Source: CAYRNY01 sp964425755 (GTDB taxonomy: Bacteria; Chloroflexota; Anaerolineae; Aggregatilineales; Aggregatilineaceae). From it: DNA of 64,000 nucleotides. This document shows, piece after piece, positions 7,852 to 15,195 of the stretch (positions within the stretch are counted from its first letter, which is position 1; each line of letters begins with the position of its first letter). Where the stretch lies: NCBI GenBank assembly GCA_964425755.1, contig CAYRNY010000020.1, positions 37,356 through 101,355 of the forward strand. The letters run 5' to 3'. The position numbers and the translations under genes were made by a program. The notes under the pieces were generated by a model. It was not told the origin of the DNA. It worked only from the letters and a program-made list of their open reading frames with translations, and did no database searches.

Positions 7852-8724
7852 TCACAACTCACCGGCGCGGCGCCAGCGCCCGATGACGCGCTCCAGCACG
7901 TCCACCACCACGTACAGCACCAGCCCCAGCAGCGACATCGCCAGAATCCCGGCGTACATGCGGTCGTAGCGCAGCCGCTGCCACGTCAACTGTACGATGT
8001 AGTAACCCAGGCCCTCGCGCGTGGCGTACTGCTCGGCGATGAACAGCACCGCGATCGCCGTGCCGACCGACACGCGCAGCGCCGTGAGCACCGCCGGCAG
8101 CGACGCCGGCAGGTACACGTAGCGGAACAGCGCGCGCCGCCCCGCGCCCAGCGAGCGCACCGACTGGATCAGCTCCGGGCGCAGCCCGGCGGCTTCGTCG
8201 CGCACCACGACCAGGATCTGGAAAAACAAGATCAGCGCGATCAGGAACACCTTCGACGTTTCCCCGATCCCCAGCACCACCAGGATCACCGGCAGGAACA
8301 CGATCTTGGGGATCGGGTGTGCCAGCCCGATCAGCGGCGCGAAGATGCGGTTGAGCACGCGAATCTGGCCCAGGCCCATGCCGACCGGCGTGGCGATCAG
8401 CACCGCGACCGCGATCGCCTTCAGCACGCGCCCGGCGCTGACGGTTGTGTGACGCCACAGGTCGCCTTCGCTCATCTCGCTGACGAAGACAGGCCACACG
8501 TCCCAGGGGTAGGGCATGATCTCGCGGTGCAGGGCCGCCGCCAGCGCGATCCAGCAGGCGATGAAGATCAACACGGCCAGCAGCAGGTTGAACGCGCGCC
8601 CGCCCGCTGCCCGCGCGATCTCGCGCGCCAGTTCGCGCGGCGGCAGGTCGCGCCAGGTCGCCGGTTCAGAGGTGGTATGTGTGTGCGTTACATCAGGCCG
8701 AGCAGTGTCCGTAGTTGAGTGCAT
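7852..8724 (-). CDS. ABC importer permease, SsuC/TauC-like
   Basis: The protein has 290 residues with about six membrane segments. The EAA loop that docks the ATPase lies at residues 177-209 (DEAAGLRPELIQSVRSLGAG, then the LP of YLPASLPAV). This places it with nitrate/sulfonate/taurine and pyrimidine-precursor importers. Its start overlaps the end of the ATPase gene by 37 bp, so translation is probably coupled. It is the last gene of the binding protein-ATPase-permease operon. The substrate is not deducible from the permease. Confidence 0.88.
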   Translation of the reverse strand: MHSTTDTARPDVTHTHTTSEPATWRDLPPRELAREIARAAGGRAFNLLLAVLIFIACWIALAAALHREIMPYPWDVWPVFVSEMSEGDLWRHTTVSAGRVLKAIAVAVLIATPVGMGLGQIRVLNRIFAPLIGLAHPIPKIVFLPVILVVLGIGETSKVFLIALILFFQILVVVRDEAAGLRPELIQSVRSLGAGRRALFRYVYLPASLPAVLTALRVSVGTAIAVLFIAEQYATREGLGYYIVQLTWQRLRYDRMYAGILAMSLLGLVLYVVVDVLERVIGRWRRAGEL

Positions 8725-9470
8725 GTCTCCAAGAATGTCCCTGTGCTGCGGTAGCCGGGCGTGCCTGCTTCAGGGTTCGGCACGATCACGGCGTCGGTGT
8801 TCGGCGGGTCGGAGAGCACGAGAATCTGGCGGCCCAGAATCGCGGCTTCCTCAATCGCGTGCGTGACGATCACGCTGGTGAGCTGCATCTCCGCGCGCAG
8901 TTGCAGGATCAGGCTTTGCAGGTCTTCGCGCGTGGGTGCGTCCAGGCTGCTGAAGGGTTCGTCCATCAGCAGCAGGTCCGGCTTCAGGGCCAGGGTGCGC
9001 GCGATGGCGGTACGCTGGCGCTGGCCGCCGCTGATCGCGCCGGGGAACTTGTGCCGCTGCGGGTAGATGTTCAGCCGCTGCAGCCAGTCTTCGACTTCCC
9101 GGCGCGCTGCCTGGCGTCCGGGCGGCGGTTCGGTGCGCGGGGCGTGTTTGCCGTCCGGCCCGTAGAAGCGCCGCACGCGCAGCCCCAACGCGACGTTGTC
9201 CCACACCGTGGCCCAGGGTAGCAGGCCGTAATCTTGCAGGATCAGCCCCGTCTCCGGGCGCGGGCGCTGGATCAGCGTGTCCCCGACGTAAATCGCGCCG
9301 GCGGTGGCGCGGCGCAGCCCGGCGATCAGCGTGAGCAGCGTCGTCTTGCCGCAGCCGGACGGGCCGATGATCGACCACGCTTCGCCCTGTTTGACGTGCC
9401 AGGTGAAGTTTTCGAACACCGGCACGGCGCGCGGTCCATAGCGGAAGGTGAGATTCTCGATTCGGATCAT
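8688..9470 (-). CDS. ABC importer ATPase, SsuB/TauB-like
   Basis: The protein has 260 residues from the ATG at 9470 (IRIENLTFRYG follows). Walker A GPSGCGKT is at 36-43, the Q-loop ILQDYGLLPW at about 78-87, the signature ISGGQ at 146-150, Walker B LLLMDEP at 166-172, and the switch His in VTHAIEEA. An insert rich in Pro and Arg (about 100-122) lies between the Q-loop and the signature and is longer than in SsuB. The frame stays open to 9524, but that extension crosses a perfect hairpin (9491-9516), so the downstream ATG is preferred. It energises the permease encoded next. Confidence 0.87.
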   Translation of the reverse strand: MIRIENLTFRYGPRAVPVFENFTWHVKQGEAWSIIGPSGCGKTTLLTLIAGLRRATAGAIYVGDTLIQRPRPETGLILQDYGLLPWATVWDNVALGLRVRRFYGPDGKHAPRTEPPPGRQAARREVEDWLQRLNIYPQRHKFPGAISGGQRQRTAIARTLALKPDLLLMDEPFSSLDAPTREDLQSLILQLRAEMQLTSVIVTHAIEEAAILGRQILVLSDPPNTDAVIVPNPEAGTPGYRSTGTFLETCTQLRTLLGLM

Positions 9471-9490
9471 GGGTTTTTGATTGTGGGATG

Positions 9491-9516
9491 CGGGGGCAAT
9501 TCGCGGATTGCCCCCG
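9491..9516 (-). terminator. Perfect 10-bp hairpin between binding-protein and ATPase genes
   Basis: CGGGGGCAAT and ATTGCCCCCG pair perfectly around a 6-nt loop, 18 bp after the binding-protein stop and 21 bp before the ATPase ATG. It could be an intercistronic attenuator or an mRNA-stabilising 3' end that raises binding-protein levels over the transporter. No strong T-run follows on the minus strand. Confidence 0.6.
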
Positions 9517-9533
9517 TCGTGCACATTGTGCGC

Positions 9534-10802
9534 TTACTCCAGCGTCATCAGGTACGCGATCAGGTTGTTCAGGTCGTCCTCGCTCAGCGTGTCGTAGGCG
9601 GGCATGATGTCGTTATAGCCCTCGACGACATACGCGCCCGGATTCACGATCGCCTCGTGGATGTAGTCCTCGGCGCTCTGCCCTTCGACAGTTTCGCCCG
9701 CGCGGGTCGCCAGCCCGGCCAGCGACGGCCCGGCCCCGGCGACGCCCTCTTCGAGCGAGTGGCAGTTCGCGCAGCCATTGTCGTTATAGACCGTCTCACC
9801 GGCTCCCGGGTCGCCGGTCACGTCCGGCGCGATCGCGTCCAGGAACGCGGGGTTGACGCTGGTGGCGTAGTCCGGCGCGCTGTCGATGATGTCTTCCGCC
9901 AGCAGCCACTCGATCGTGTCGTCCCAGGCCAGTTCTTCGGTGATGCGGTAGGTCGGGAACGGCGGCAGCGCGTAGCTGTCGCGCACGGCGTCCGGCACGT
10001 TGGTCTTTTCGATCCACAGGTCGCGGTAAGCTTCCGGATCGGCGTTGATATCCTCGGCGGCCTGCATCCACGCAGCCAGGAACGCCTGCACCGCGCCGGG
10101 GTGGTCCTCGATGTACTCGCTGCGGAAGCTGAGCACGCTCTGGCTGAATTCCTCTTCGATCAGCGAGGTGTCATCCGCCACCAGGATCGCGCCGCCCTCA
10201 ATCGCCGCCTGCGCCAGCGGATCGGGCAGGCACGCGGCCTGCAACTGGCCTTCCATCAACAACTGGTAGCGCACCGGGATGTTTGGCTCCGGGCGGAAGC
10301 TCAAGTCGGCGGCGTCCAATCCTTCAGCTTCGAGGATGCGCTGCGTGATGTAGTGGATCACCGAGTTCTCGCTGATGCCGATCTCGACACCGGCCAGGTC
10401 TTCGGGTGTCTCCAGCCCGCTATCCGGCGCGGCCAGCACGCGGAACTGCGGTGCGTCGGGATACGCGCGGCGGGACATCGCCACGATCTGGATGCGCGGC
10501 TCGTCCTGGTTGAACAGCCCGGTGCTGATCAGGTCGTTGAGCATGCCGTCGATCTCGCCCGCGATCAGCAGTTGGTCGCGTTCCAGCGCGCTGCTGACCG
10601 GGATCAGTTCGACATCCAGGCCCACGTCTTCGAAATAGCCTGCCTCTTGCGCGACGTAAAACGGCAGCACGTCCAGAATCGGCAGCAGGCCCATTCGCAT
10701 CTCCGTGCCGTCCTGGGCCTGGGCGCGATCCGTGAGGACCGGCGCAGCCGTGACGAGTATCAGCGTCGCGATCAGGGTCAGGGAGAGATACAGTTTACGC
10801 AT
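9534..10802 (-). CDS. SsuA/NMT1-like binding protein fused to C-terminal cytochrome c
   Basis: The protein has 422 residues. A signal peptide (1-30, ending AQAQ) sends it outside the membrane. Residues 33-325 are a periplasmic-binding-protein type II fold of the SsuA/TauA/NMT1 class (LPFYVAQEAGYFEDVGLDVE, DLISTGL, EDLAGVEIGIS). After a short linker, residues 330-422 form a class I cytochrome c domain with CANCH at 344-348 for covalent haem and a likely axial Met400 in NDIMPAY. There is no frameshift or stop between the parts. It is the first gene of the importer operon. Coupling a solute receptor to a haem domain is unusual; electron transfer to or from the bound solute is speculation. Confidence 0.88.
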   Translation of the reverse strand: MRKLYLSLTLIATLILVTAAPVLTDRAQAQDGTEMRMGLLPILDVLPFYVAQEAGYFEDVGLDVELIPVSSALERDQLLIAGEIDGMLNDLISTGLFNQDEPRIQIVAMSRRAYPDAPQFRVLAAPDSGLETPEDLAGVEIGISENSVIHYITQRILEAEGLDAADLSFRPEPNIPVRYQLLMEGQLQAACLPDPLAQAAIEGGAILVADDTSLIEEEFSQSVLSFRSEYIEDHPGAVQAFLAAWMQAAEDINADPEAYRDLWIEKTNVPDAVRDSYALPPFPTYRITEELAWDDTIEWLLAEDIIDSAPDYATSVNPAFLDAIAPDVTGDPGAGETVYNDNGCANCHSLEEGVAGAGPSLAGLATRAGETVEGQSAEDYIHEAIVNPGAYVVEGYNDIMPAYDTLSEDDLNNLIAYLMTLE

Positions 10803-10972
10803 GGTGTGTGTACTCCTTCTGCAAAGAATTTTAGCGATCAGCCGTCAGCTTTCAGCGGGTGTCTGTATGCTGAAGGCTGGCTGCTGGCAGCTAAAGCGTG
10901 TTGCTGGCGATTCGTGCCGTTTGCTCAGTGTGCGGGCCGTTGTGCCCCGCGTGTATCACGTACCAACAGCCA

Positions 10973-11899
10973 CTAAACCAACACCGCGGCCAGCGTCCCG
11001 GCGAACAGGGTCAGCGCGATGTACGAGTTCATGTTGAAGAACGCGACGTTCACCCGGCTGAGGTCATCCGGCGATACGATGCGGTGCTCGTGGACCAGCA
11101 TCGCCGCCGTCACCGCCGCCGCGACGTAGTACGGCCACGCCAGCCCTGCCGCGATCCCCGCCAGCACTAACCAGATCATAAACCAAACGTGGTTGAGCCG
11201 CGCCAACCGCAGCGCGGATGCCACGCTATAACGGGCGGGCCACGCGTGCAGCCCTTCGCGGCGATCGTGTTCCACGTCCTGGCAGGCGTAGATCAGGTCG
11301 AAGCCCGCGATCCAGAACATCACCGCCGCGATGAGCAGCCACGCGGGCAGGTCATCCGGCGTGAAGAACGTCCCGCGCACCGCGATCCAGCCGCCGCCGA
11401 CCGCCAGCGCGTCCGTGAAGCCGAGCACCCAATGCGCCAGCACCGTGAAGCGCTTGGTGAAGCTGTAGCCGACCAGGAACAGCACCGCCAGCGGCGCGAG
11501 TTGCAGCGCCAGCGGGTCGAGCATGGCCGCCGCGATCAGCAGCACGACCAGCGACACGCCCGCGTAAAATAGCACCGTGCGCGCGCTGATCGCGCCGGTC
11601 ACGGTAGGGCGATTTTGGGTGCGCGGGTTGGTCGCGTCGTAGACGCGGTCGGCGTAGCGATTCACGGCAAATGCCAGCGTGCGTGCCGCCGCCATCGCCA
11701 CCGAGACCCAGGCGAATTCCCACAGCGTGGGCAGCCCGCCCGCCGCCAGCACCATGCCGATGTAGGCGAACGGTAGCGCGAAGATCGTGTGCTCGAAGCG
11801 CACGAGGTCCAGGAACACGCGCAGGTTATACGCGGCGGTTCCGGGCCGCAGCCCGCGCGCGCGGGCGGAGTCTTTGGCGCGTTGTGTCGATGATCCCAT
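10973..11899 (-). CDS. UbiA-family prenyltransferase (menaquinone-type)
   Basis: The protein has 308 residues with about eight membrane segments. The first Asp-rich motif is NRYADRVYD at about 80-88, followed by NPRTQNRP; the second is the CQDVEHDRREGLHAWP region. These Mg-pyrophosphate sites define UbiA enzymes that attach a polyprenyl chain to an aromatic acid. The gene follows a UbiD-like gene by 11 bp when the ATG at 11899 is used; an upstream ATG at 11935 would overlap it. UbiA and UbiD pairs are typical of the late futalosine menaquinone route (MqnP/MqnL), which I infer here. Confidence 0.85.
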   Translation of the reverse strand: MGSSTQRAKDSARARGLRPGTAAYNLRVFLDLVRFEHTIFALPFAYIGMVLAAGGLPTLWEFAWVSVAMAAARTLAFAVNRYADRVYDATNPRTQNRPTVTGAISARTVLFYAGVSLVVLLIAAAMLDPLALQLAPLAVLFLVGYSFTKRFTVLAHWVLGFTDALAVGGGWIAVRGTFFTPDDLPAWLLIAAVMFWIAGFDLIYACQDVEHDRREGLHAWPARYSVASALRLARLNHVWFMIWLVLAGIAAGLAWPYYVAAAVTAAMLVHEHRIVSPDDLSRVNVAFFNMNSYIALTLFAGTLAAVLV

Positions 11900-11910
11900 A
11901 ACGTAGACCC

Positions 11911-13725
11911 CTACCCGATCCGGTAATCCGTCCACTTTGCATCGACCAGCCGCGTGATGTCCTCGCTCATGGCGAGCTCCTGCGGCCAGCCGCGCGGATG
12001 TCCATCTTCTACGGTCTTGGTCGTCGCGTCAATGGCGATCTGGCTGCGCGGCGCGTCATCCCCGATGAAATGGTCGATCGCGCCGCGCTGCACGATGATA
12101 TCGCGCCGCCAGTCGACGTTGCCCAGCGCGCGCCACGCCACGTCGTGCAGGTCGTGCAGGTTCACGAAGGCATCCAGCAGGATGATGCTGTGCTCCGGCG
12201 CGGCCTGCCAGATGCGCGCGACCTGGTCGCGCATGACGCGCCCGGCCTTGTCCACTGCCACGAGCAGCACCCCCGGCAGCGGTTCGTGCCACGTGATCCC
12301 CTCGATCGCGTCCAGCGCGTCCGCGCTCGCGGCCATGTCCGGCGGGCCGTAGCGCCGCCCCGGCTTGCGCGTGGCGTCGATGCCGATCTTGCCGCCGTAG
12401 GAGTCCTTGATCGCGCTGTGGTCGAGCTGGTCGACCGGGCCATCGACGACCGTGATGTCACGCTGCCAGTCGACGTTACTCAGCACCGCGTCCGCGACCG
12501 CTCCCGGATCGTGCACGTTCACATCCTCGTCGACCACGATCACGCACTTCGCGAGCATCATCAGCCCGATCGACCACACGCCGTACATCAGTTTCTGTGC
12601 GTGGCCGGGGTAACGTGTCGGCACGCTGAGGATGATCAGGTTGTGGAAGACGCCTTCGGCGGGCATGGTGTAATCCACGATCTCGCCCTGGAACAGTTGC
12701 AGCAATGGCAGGAACAGCCGCTCGGTGGCCTTGCCCATCCAGTAATCTTCCATCGGCGGCTTGCCGACGACGGTCGTCGGGTAGATCGCGCCGCGCCGGT
12801 GCGTGATCGCGGTGACGTGAAACGCCGGGAACAGGTCGGCGGGCGTGTAAAACCCGGTGTGATCGCCGAACGGTCCTTCCATGCGCTGGTCGTTGGGATC
12901 GACATAGCCTTCGATCACGATCTCGGCATTGGCAGGGACCTCGATATCCTGCGTGATCGCTTTGGTGAACGGCACGGGCTTGCCACGCAGCCAGCTTGCC
13001 AGCAGGTACTCGTCGATCCCCGGCGGCAGCGGCGCGCTGCTGCACCACATCTGCGCCGGGTCGCCGCCCAGCACGATCGCGCAGGGGATCCTGTCAAGCT
13101 GTTGCTTGCGGGCTTCGCGCTCGTGGTCCGCGCCGCCCTTGTGGCGCTGCCAGTGCATCATCAGCGTCTGCCCGTCGAGCTTCTGCAGGCGGTACATGCC
13201 GACGTTGCGCTGGCCCGTGACCGGGTCACGCGTGATGACCTGGGGCAGGGTGATGTACGGCCCGCCGTCTTCCGGCCAGCAGGTCAGGATCGGCAGCGTG
13301 TCCAGCGACGGGTTTTCGGTATGGACGATCTCCTGGCACGCGGCGCGGCGTGCCATGCTTGGGCCGAAGCCAATGCTGCGCAGCACGCCAAGCATTTCGC
13401 TGCCGCGTTTCATCATCTCGCTCATGCCTTTGGGCAGCTTCGGATCGACGATCTTCGCGAGGTTGTGGCGCACGTCTTCGAGGTCGTCCACGCCCAGCGC
13501 CAGCGCCATCCGCCGCGCCGACCCGAACGCGTTGATCAGCACCGGCATGCTGTGGCCCTCGACGTTTTCAAACAGCAGCGCCTTGTTGTGCGCGTCCGGC
13601 CCCTTGCTGACGCGGTCGGTGATCGCGGTGATCTCCAGGTGCGTGCTGACGGGCGTGGTGACACGGATCAATTCGTCTTCGGCTTCCAGCCGCGCGATGA
13701 AGGCGCGCAGATCGTCGTATGGCAT
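11911..13725 (-). CDS. UbiD-family prenylated-FMN decarboxylase (menaquinone-type)
   Basis: The protein has 604 residues, starting at ATG 13725 (PYDDLRAFIARLE) with a GGGGAG site 7 nt upstream. It is recognisable along its length as UbiD: ENVEGHSMPVLINAFGS near the N-terminus, RNVGMYRLQ, GDHTGFYTP and the VPTRYPGHAQK stretch. UbiD enzymes use prenylated FMN, made by UbiX, to remove a carboxyl group from an aromatic or unsaturated acid. It is longer than E. coli UbiD (about 497). A matching ubiX is at 20102. With the UbiA gene directly downstream, 1,4-dihydroxy-6-naphthoate processing in menaquinone synthesis is the likeliest job; other decarboxylations are possible. Confidence 0.87.
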   Translation of the reverse strand: MPYDDLRAFIARLEAEDELIRVTTPVSTHLEITAITDRVSKGPDAHNKALLFENVEGHSMPVLINAFGSARRMALALGVDDLEDVRHNLAKIVDPKLPKGMSEMMKRGSEMLGVLRSIGFGPSMARRAACQEIVHTENPSLDTLPILTCWPEDGGPYITLPQVITRDPVTGQRNVGMYRLQKLDGQTLMMHWQRHKGGADHEREARKQQLDRIPCAIVLGGDPAQMWCSSAPLPPGIDEYLLASWLRGKPVPFTKAITQDIEVPANAEIVIEGYVDPNDQRMEGPFGDHTGFYTPADLFPAFHVTAITHRRGAIYPTTVVGKPPMEDYWMGKATERLFLPLLQLFQGEIVDYTMPAEGVFHNLIILSVPTRYPGHAQKLMYGVWSIGLMMLAKCVIVVDEDVNVHDPGAVADAVLSNVDWQRDITVVDGPVDQLDHSAIKDSYGGKIGIDATRKPGRRYGPPDMAASADALDAIEGITWHEPLPGVLLVAVDKAGRVMRDQVARIWQAAPEHSIILLDAFVNLHDLHDVAWRALGNVDWRRDIIVQRGAIDHFIGDDAPRSQIAIDATTKTVEDGHPRGWPQELAMSEDITRLVDAKWTDYRIG

Positions 13726-14159
13726 AGAAAAACTCCCCGGTAATGAGCGATCGGTTGCGGGCGGTGTCGGTGGCATAAGTGCGATTTAGATCATTCAGAA
13801 TCAACTGAAACTTGCCAGATCGTACCACAAGTCGGGGCGCACTCCCAACCGCGGCGCATTATAAACGCGATGCACGGTTGTCACAAATCCGGCAGTCATT
13901 TGGCAGTACCGGCCAAAAGGACTTGACAGCATTGCACCTACTTTTGTTATAGTGGGTGGGTTAGTTTCCCCGCACAACAAATTACACAGCGCCGTAAATC
14001 ACGACGCGCGCCCGGCGCGCCTCTTTGCCACGCCGGACGGGAATCAGATGCCATGTCCCTTATGGGACGCGGTGTATGCTGGCCGGTCGATTGTGTCGAT
14101 CGGTGATGGGTGCGGCTGCTAACATCCCGTTCTACATCATGATGGCCTGGGAGGATGGT
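13726..14159. other. Intergenic region between ubiD-like and Rieske-like genes
   Basis: This 434-bp divergent region has AT-rich words around 13850-13900 and one good plus-strand promoter (13923-13953). The transcript leader of about 200 nt is GC-rich. Open frames reach back to 14025, but only the GGAGG-preceded ATG at 14160 looks like a start. I see no other gene here. Confidence 0.5.
13923..13953 (+). promoter_or_regulatory. Promoter for first Rieske-like gene
   Basis: A perfect TTGACA (13923-13928) is followed after 18 bp by TTATAGT (13947-13953). The distance to the ATG at 14160 implies a leader of about 200 nt. Confidence 0.6.
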
Positions 14160-14498
14160 ATGGTTTCGATCGTTGATGAATACGTGTTTGCCTGTTATGT
14201 GGACGGCCTGCCGGTCCGGGGGCGCAAGCGTCTGCATGTGGACGGCGTGCCGGTACTGCTGGTCGCGTGCGAGTCGGGTATCTACGCGGTCGAGGATAAG
14301 TGCCCGCAGACCGGGCGATCGATCGCACATGGCAAGGTGCTGGACTGCACGATCGTCACGCCGACCAATGGTGCGCGCTATGATCTGGTGACGGGCCGTT
14401 ATCTGGGCGGCGGGCAGTCGTGGTTCCAGTCGCACTGGCTGACGACGTTCCCCGTGCAGGTTGTGAATGGCGAGGTCCGGGTCAAGCTGCGGAGGTGA
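14160..14498 (+). CDS. Rieske-fold protein lacking Fe-S ligands (copy 1)
   Basis: The protein has 112 residues, starting after GGAGG. The fold matches Rieske-type ferredoxins of the NirD/BphF class: beta strands up to ESGIYAVEDKCP, then HGKVL, then GARYDLVTGRYL. In a working Rieske protein the two motifs are C-x-H and C-x2-H. Here they read C48-P-Q50 and T67-P-T-N70, so three of four cluster ligands are gone and a [2Fe-2S] cluster cannot form in the usual way. A paralog with the same losses lies 190 bp downstream. A binding or structural role is possible; function is unknown. Confidence 0.75.
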   Translation: MVSIVDEYVFACYVDGLPVRGRKRLHVDGVPVLLVACESGIYAVEDKCPQTGRSIAHGKVLDCTIVTPTNGARYDLVTGRYLGGGQSWFQSHWLTTFPVQVVNGEVRVKLRR

Positions 14499-14543
14499 GC
14501 GGTTTCGCGGCGATCGCGATCGTGCAGAACTGACTGCGACACA

Positions 14544-14576
14544 CACAAAGCCCAGCATGCGACGCTGGGCTTTGTG
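14544..14576 (+). terminator. Strong hairpin terminator after Rieske-like copy 1
   Basis: CACAAAGCCCAGC (14544-14556) pairs perfectly over 13 bp with GCTGGGCTTTGTG (14564-14576) around a 7-nt loop, 46 bp after the stop. It separates the two paralogs into independent transcripts. Confidence 0.75.
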
Positions 14577-14687
14577 GTTTCCACTGTATAATAGAATCAA
14601 GAAGACCTGCAGGTTTTCTGCTTGCTGCACATCCGGTGCACCAAGTCCCGTTGTCCGGTTATGATCGAATCGGTTGGAGGCTTGAAG

Positions 14688-15047
14688 ATGGCTACCGAGA
14701 CAACGGAGACCCAGGTTCCTGAAGGTTATGTGTACGTCTGCGAGCGGGTGATGATCCCGCCGCGCGGCAGAAAGACCGTGATCATCAACGACACCCGCGT
14801 GCTGATCGTCGCGACGGAAACAGGGCTGTACGCCGTCGAGGATCGCTGCCCGCAGACCGGGCGATCGATCGCGCATGGCAAGGTGTTGGAAAACACAATC
14901 ATCACGCCGACTAACGGGGCGCGCTACGATCTGGCGACGGGACGTTATCTGGAGGGCGGGCAGTCGTGGTTCCAGTCGCACTGGCTGACGACATACCCGG
15001 TCAAGATTGTTGGCGACAAGTTATATGTACGGCCCCCACAGGCGTGA
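14688..15047 (+). CDS. Rieske-fold protein lacking Fe-S ligands (copy 2)
   Basis: The protein has 119 residues, starting after TTGGAGG. It is a paralog of the preceding gene. The motif region reads C54-P-Q56 and T73-P-T-N76, so it shows the same loss of cluster ligands while keeping the surrounding CPQTGRSIAHGKVL and TPTNGARYDL stretches almost unchanged. The N-terminal 30 residues differ from copy 1. A 38-bp stretch near the 3' end (14955-14992) is identical at DNA level to 14409-14446 in copy 1. Shared substitutions in both copies argue for an inherited, selected, non-iron function and against decay. Confidence 0.75.
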   Translation: MATETTETQVPEGYVYVCERVMIPPRGRKTVIINDTRVLIVATETGLYAVEDRCPQTGRSIAHGKVLENTIITPTNGARYDLATGRYLEGGQSWFQSHWLTTYPVKIVGDKLYVRPPQA

Positions 15048-15079
15048 TCTGCCAAGCAGAGCGCTGCAGTTCGTTCATG

Positions 15080-15104
15080 CCCGGCCCCGCGCCGGGTATT
15101 TTTT
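15080..15104 (+). terminator. Rho-independent terminator after Rieske-like copy 2
   Basis: CCCGGC (15080-15085) and GCCGGG (15091-15096) form a stem with a 5-nt loop, followed by TATTTTTT. This is a textbook intrinsic terminator. Confidence 0.8.
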
Positions 15105-15141
15105 GTCGCACTGCGTGCCTTACGCGCGTGCGCCACGCTGT

Positions 15142-15147
15142 TATAAT
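15142..15147 (+). promoter_or_regulatory. -10 element of glpK promoter
   Basis: TATAAT lies 49 bp before the glpK ATG and just past the preceding terminator. The -35 is weak (TTACGC-like), so an activator may be needed. Confidence 0.5.
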
Positions 15148-15195
15148 AGGCGCAGGTTGCTATTTTCCAGACGGTAAAGTGAGGTATTTTCGATC

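Noticed and set aside
10830..10960. Short repeated words such as CAGCCGTCAGCTTTCAGC and GCTGAAGGCTGGCTGCTGGCAGC as a repeat element; similar CCAA-rich words near 23400 and 53540
   Set aside because: The words are too short and imperfect to define a repeat family from one window.
9234..10976. A 580-residue open frame on the plus strand opposite the binding protein-cytochrome gene
   Set aside because: It is Arg/Gln/Val/His-rich with no recognisable motif, a typical shadow of a GC-rich gene on the other strand.
11998..13743. A 581-residue plus-strand frame opposite the UbiD-like gene
   Set aside because: Composition is that of an antisense shadow and the UbiD homology on the minus strand is unambiguous.
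14299..14372. A functional Rieske [2Fe-2S] motif in the first Rieske-fold gene
   Set aside because: Only one of the four ligands is present, so the cluster call was dropped.
13947..14981. A 344-residue minus-strand frame across both Rieske-like genes
   Set aside because: The internal repetition only mirrors the tandem duplication on the plus strand; there is no ribosome site or family match.
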